NCBI RefSeq assembly: GCF_025149945.1
Contig: NZ_JALXVH010000083.1
Location: 1-6,507 of the forward strand
DNA from: Kocuria sp. p3-SID1428
GTDB taxonomy: Bacteria > Actinomycetota > Actinomycetes > Actinomycetales > Micrococcaceae
DNA: 6,507 bases
Reading direction: 5' to 3'
Position 1 is the first letter of the stretch. The number at the start of each line of letters is the position of its first letter. The position numbers and the translations under genes were made by a program. Under the pieces are notes generated by a model that did no database searches, was not told where the DNA came from, and saw only the letters and a program-made list of their open reading frames with translations. Positions 4,541 through 6,507 of this stretch are shown piece after piece.

Positions 4541-6507
4541 GCCAGCACAGCGCGGATCAGCCCCGCCCCACCACCACCGCCGAGCGCACGCTGCCCGGCG
4601 ACGGCACCTACTCCGGGACGTGGCGGCGCAGCGTCGAGGATCGGGAGGGCTTCTGGCTGGAGGCAGCTCAGGGCATCGACTGGATGACGCCGCCCAGCCG
4701 GGCGCTGGATGACTCCGGCGACCCGATCTTCCGCTGGTTCCCGGAGGCCACACTCAACACGTGCGTCAATGCGGTGGACCGCCACGTCGCGGCCGGTCGC
4801 GGGGATCAGGCGGCCATCATCTACGACTCCGCTGTGCTCGAGCGGCAGGAGACGATCACCTATGCCCAGCTGCAGGACCGGGTGGCGCAGGCCGCCGGGG
4901 CCCTGCGGGAGCTGGGCGTGCAGAAGGGCGATCGGGTGCTCATCTACCTCCCGATGATCCCGGAGGCGCTGATCTCCATGCTGGCCTGCGCCCGGCTGGG
5001 CGCGGTGCACTCGGTGGTCTTCGGCGGCTTCGCCCCACGCGAGCTCGCCGTGCGGATCGACGACTGCGCCCCGCGCGCCGTCATCACGGCCTCCGGCGGC
5101 GTGGAGCCCAAGCGGCGCATCGAGTACCTGCCCTCCGTGGAGGAGGCGGTGCAGATGGCCGAGCAGAAACCGTCTGCGGTGCTGGTGGTCGGGCGCGAGG
5201 GCTTCGAACACGACGTCGCGGGCATGCGCGAGCGCGCGGCCGTCGACGGCCTGGAGTGGGTGGACTGGCAGGAGGCGGTCGAGGCCGCCGAGCCTGCCGA
5301 GCCGGTCGAGGTCGCTGCCACCGATCCGCTCTACATCCTCTACACTTCCGGCACGACCGGCAGCCCCAAGGGCGTCGTGCGGGACAACGGCGGCCACGCC
5401 GTGGCGCTGAGCTGGTCCATGGCCAACATCTACGACATCGGCCCCGGCGAGGTCATGTGCACCGCCTCGGACGTGGGCTGGGTCGTGGGCCACTCCTACA
5501 TCGTCTACGCGCCGTTGCTGGCCGGGGCCACGACCGTGCTCTACGAGGGCAAGCCTGTGGGCACCCCGGATGCCGGTGCGTTCTGGCGGGTGGTGGCCGA
5601 GCACCGCGTGAAGGCCTTCTTCACCGCCCCCACCGCGCTGCGGGCCATCCGCAGGCAGGACCCCGAGGGCGAGCTGGCGGCCGAGCACGACCTGTCGAGC
5701 CTGGACACGCTGTTCGTGGCCGGCGAGCGCCTGGACCCGGAGACCTGGAGCTGGGCGGGCAGGGCGCTGGATATCCCCGTGGTCGATCACTGGTGGCAGA
5801 CCGAGACCGGCTGGGCCATCAGCGGCAACCCGGTGGGCCTGGAGCGGCTGCCGCTGAAGTCCGGCTCCTCCACGGTGCCGATCCCGGGCTACGAGATCGA
5901 GATCCTGGATCCGCTGGGCGAGCCGGTGCCACAGGGGGAGGAGGGCAACATCGCCGTGCGCCTGCCGCTGCCGCCGGGCACGCTGGCCACCCTGTGGGGC
6001 AGCGACGACCGCTACCGCAGCGCCTACCTGGAGGCCTTCCCCGGGTACTACGCCACCGGCGACTCCGGGCGGATCGACGAGGACGGCTACGTCTTCGTGA
6101 TGGGCCGCACCGACGACGTCATCAACGTCTCCGGCCACCGGCTCTCCACCGGTGCGCTCGAGCAGGCCCTGGCCCAGCACCCCGCGGTGGCCGAGTGCGC
6201 CGTGATCGGCGTGGCCGATGAGCTCAAGGGCCAGCGCCCGTGCGGATACGTGGTGGTCAAGCAGGGCATCGAGACCTCGCAGGAGCAGCTCAGCGAGGAG
6301 CTCGTGCAGCTCGTGCGCCGGGAGATCGGCGCGGTCGCCGACCTGAAGCAGATCACGGTGGTCGAGGCCCTGCCCAAGACCCGCTCCGGGAAGATCCTGC
6401 GCAAGACCATGCGCCAGATGGCCGATGGCCAGGAGGCGCCGGTGCCCTCGACCATCGAGGATCCGGCCGTGCTGGAGGCGCTGGAGCCCGTGCTGCGGGG
6501 CCGGTGA
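4537..6507 (+). CDS. prpE: Propionyl-CoA synthetase (propionate-CoA ligase, AMP-forming)
   Basis: Activates propionate with ATP and CoA to propionyl-CoA, AMP and pyrophosphate, feeding PrpC. The 656-residue cytoplasmic protein is a full adenylate-forming acyl-CoA synthetase. An ACAS N-terminal region (about 28-85) leads into the AMP-binding core, with the P-loop YTSGTTGSPKG at 269-279, HWWQTETGW at 418-426, TGDSGRIDEDGY at 507-518, the hinge and CoA-binding motif GRTDDVINVSGHRLSTG at 523-539, and PKTRSGKILR at 613-622 with catalytic Lys619. That lysine is the residue reversibly acetylated in Acs and PrpE of other bacteria. The stretch after the P-loop (VVRDNGGHAVAL, then SDVGWVVGHSYIVY and GKPVGTPDAGAFW) is the hallmark I recognise as PrpE-type, more than acetyl-CoA synthetase. 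ATG 4537 is fixed by AAGGAG five bases upstream; the stop is the last codon of the window. It is divergent from the GntR-prpDBC operon, and use of acetate as a secondary substrate cannot be excluded. Confidence 0.92.
   Translation: MSQHSADQPRPTTTAERTLPGDGTYSGTWRRSVEDREGFWLEAAQGIDWMTPPSRALDDSGDPIFRWFPEATLNTCVNAVDRHVAAGRGDQAAIIYDSAVLERQETITYAQLQDRVAQAAGALRELGVQKGDRVLIYLPMIPEALISMLACARLGAVHSVVFGGFAPRELAVRIDDCAPRAVITASGGVEPKRRIEYLPSVEEAVQMAEQKPSAVLVVGREGFEHDVAGMRERAAVDGLEWVDWQEAVEAAEPAEPVEVAATDPLYILYTSGTTGSPKGVVRDNGGHAVALSWSMANIYDIGPGEVMCTASDVGWVVGHSYIVYAPLLAGATTVLYEGKPVGTPDAGAFWRVVAEHRVKAFFTAPTALRAIRRQDPEGELAAEHDLSSLDTLFVAGERLDPETWSWAGRALDIPVVDHWWQTETGWAISGNPVGLERLPLKSGSSTVPIPGYEIEILDPLGEPVPQGEEGNIAVRLPLPPGTLATLWGSDDRYRSAYLEAFPGYYATGDSGRIDEDGYVFVMGRTDDVINVSGHRLSTGALEQALAQHPAVAECAVIGVADELKGQRPCGYVVVKQGIETSQEQLSEELVQLVRREIGAVADLKQITVVEALPKTRSGKILRKTMRQMADGQEAPVPSTIEDPAVLEALEPVLRGR

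Noticed and set aside
3865..6180. A 771-codon open frame on the minus strand, antisense to most of prpE and running on into the regulator region
   Set aside because: Its sequence is low-complexity Arg/Gly/Ala/His-rich with no recognisable domain, as expected for the antisense frame of GC-rich coding DNA. The plus-strand prpE has all family motifs.
1..6507. A novel defence, mobile or secretion system hidden in the window
   Set aside because: All space apart from the 272-bp divergent region and 28 bases at the left edge is filled by five intact genes of well-known families; no direct repeats, integrase, transposase or array structure were seen.

Overview
The window is GC-rich DNA carrying a compact propionate-catabolism (2-methylcitrate cycle) locus. 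The strong GC bias at third codon positions, five genes all ending in TGA, tightly overlapping genes and the style of the proteins point to a high-GC Gram-positive bacterium (Actinomycetota). A member of the Micrococcales is my best guess, but this rests on recalled similarity and not on a search.

Layout. Four genes on the minus strand form one transcription unit, read from about 4264 down to 29: a GntR/FCD-family regulator, then prpD (2-methylcitrate dehydratase), prpB (2-methylisocitrate lyase) and prpC (2-methylcitrate synthase). Every junction overlaps: ATGA (4 nt) between the regulator and prpD, and TGATG (1 nt) at prpD/prpB and prpB/prpC. This implies co-transcription and translational coupling. 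prpE (propionyl-CoA synthetase) is divergent on the plus strand, 4537-6507, and its stop codon is the last three bases of the window. Bases 1-28 lie downstream of prpC and are too short to interpret.

How the genes work together. PrpE activates propionate to propionyl-CoA. PrpC condenses propionyl-CoA with oxaloacetate to 2-methylcitrate, and PrpD dehydrates that to 2-methyl-cis-aconitate. An aconitase not present in this window would rehydrate it to 2-methylisocitrate, which PrpB cleaves to pyruvate and succinate. The GntR protein, encoded first in the operon, is the obvious candidate for a propionate-responsive autoregulator.

The 272-bp divergent intergenic region (4265-4536) is the most interesting part. 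It holds two GTATAC-centred palindromes with centres 64 bp apart (candidate sites for the GntR protein), a GTGA-N6-TCAC motif resembling a CRP/GlxR site, and plausible promoter elements for both directions. It also holds a 34-codon upstream ORF whose ATG sits where transcription would start (a possible leaderless ORF) and whose stop overlaps the prpE start as ATGA. The enzyme-coding part is an ordinary, apparently intact metabolic locus. I see no mobile elements, CRISPR arrays, RNA genes or defence systems.
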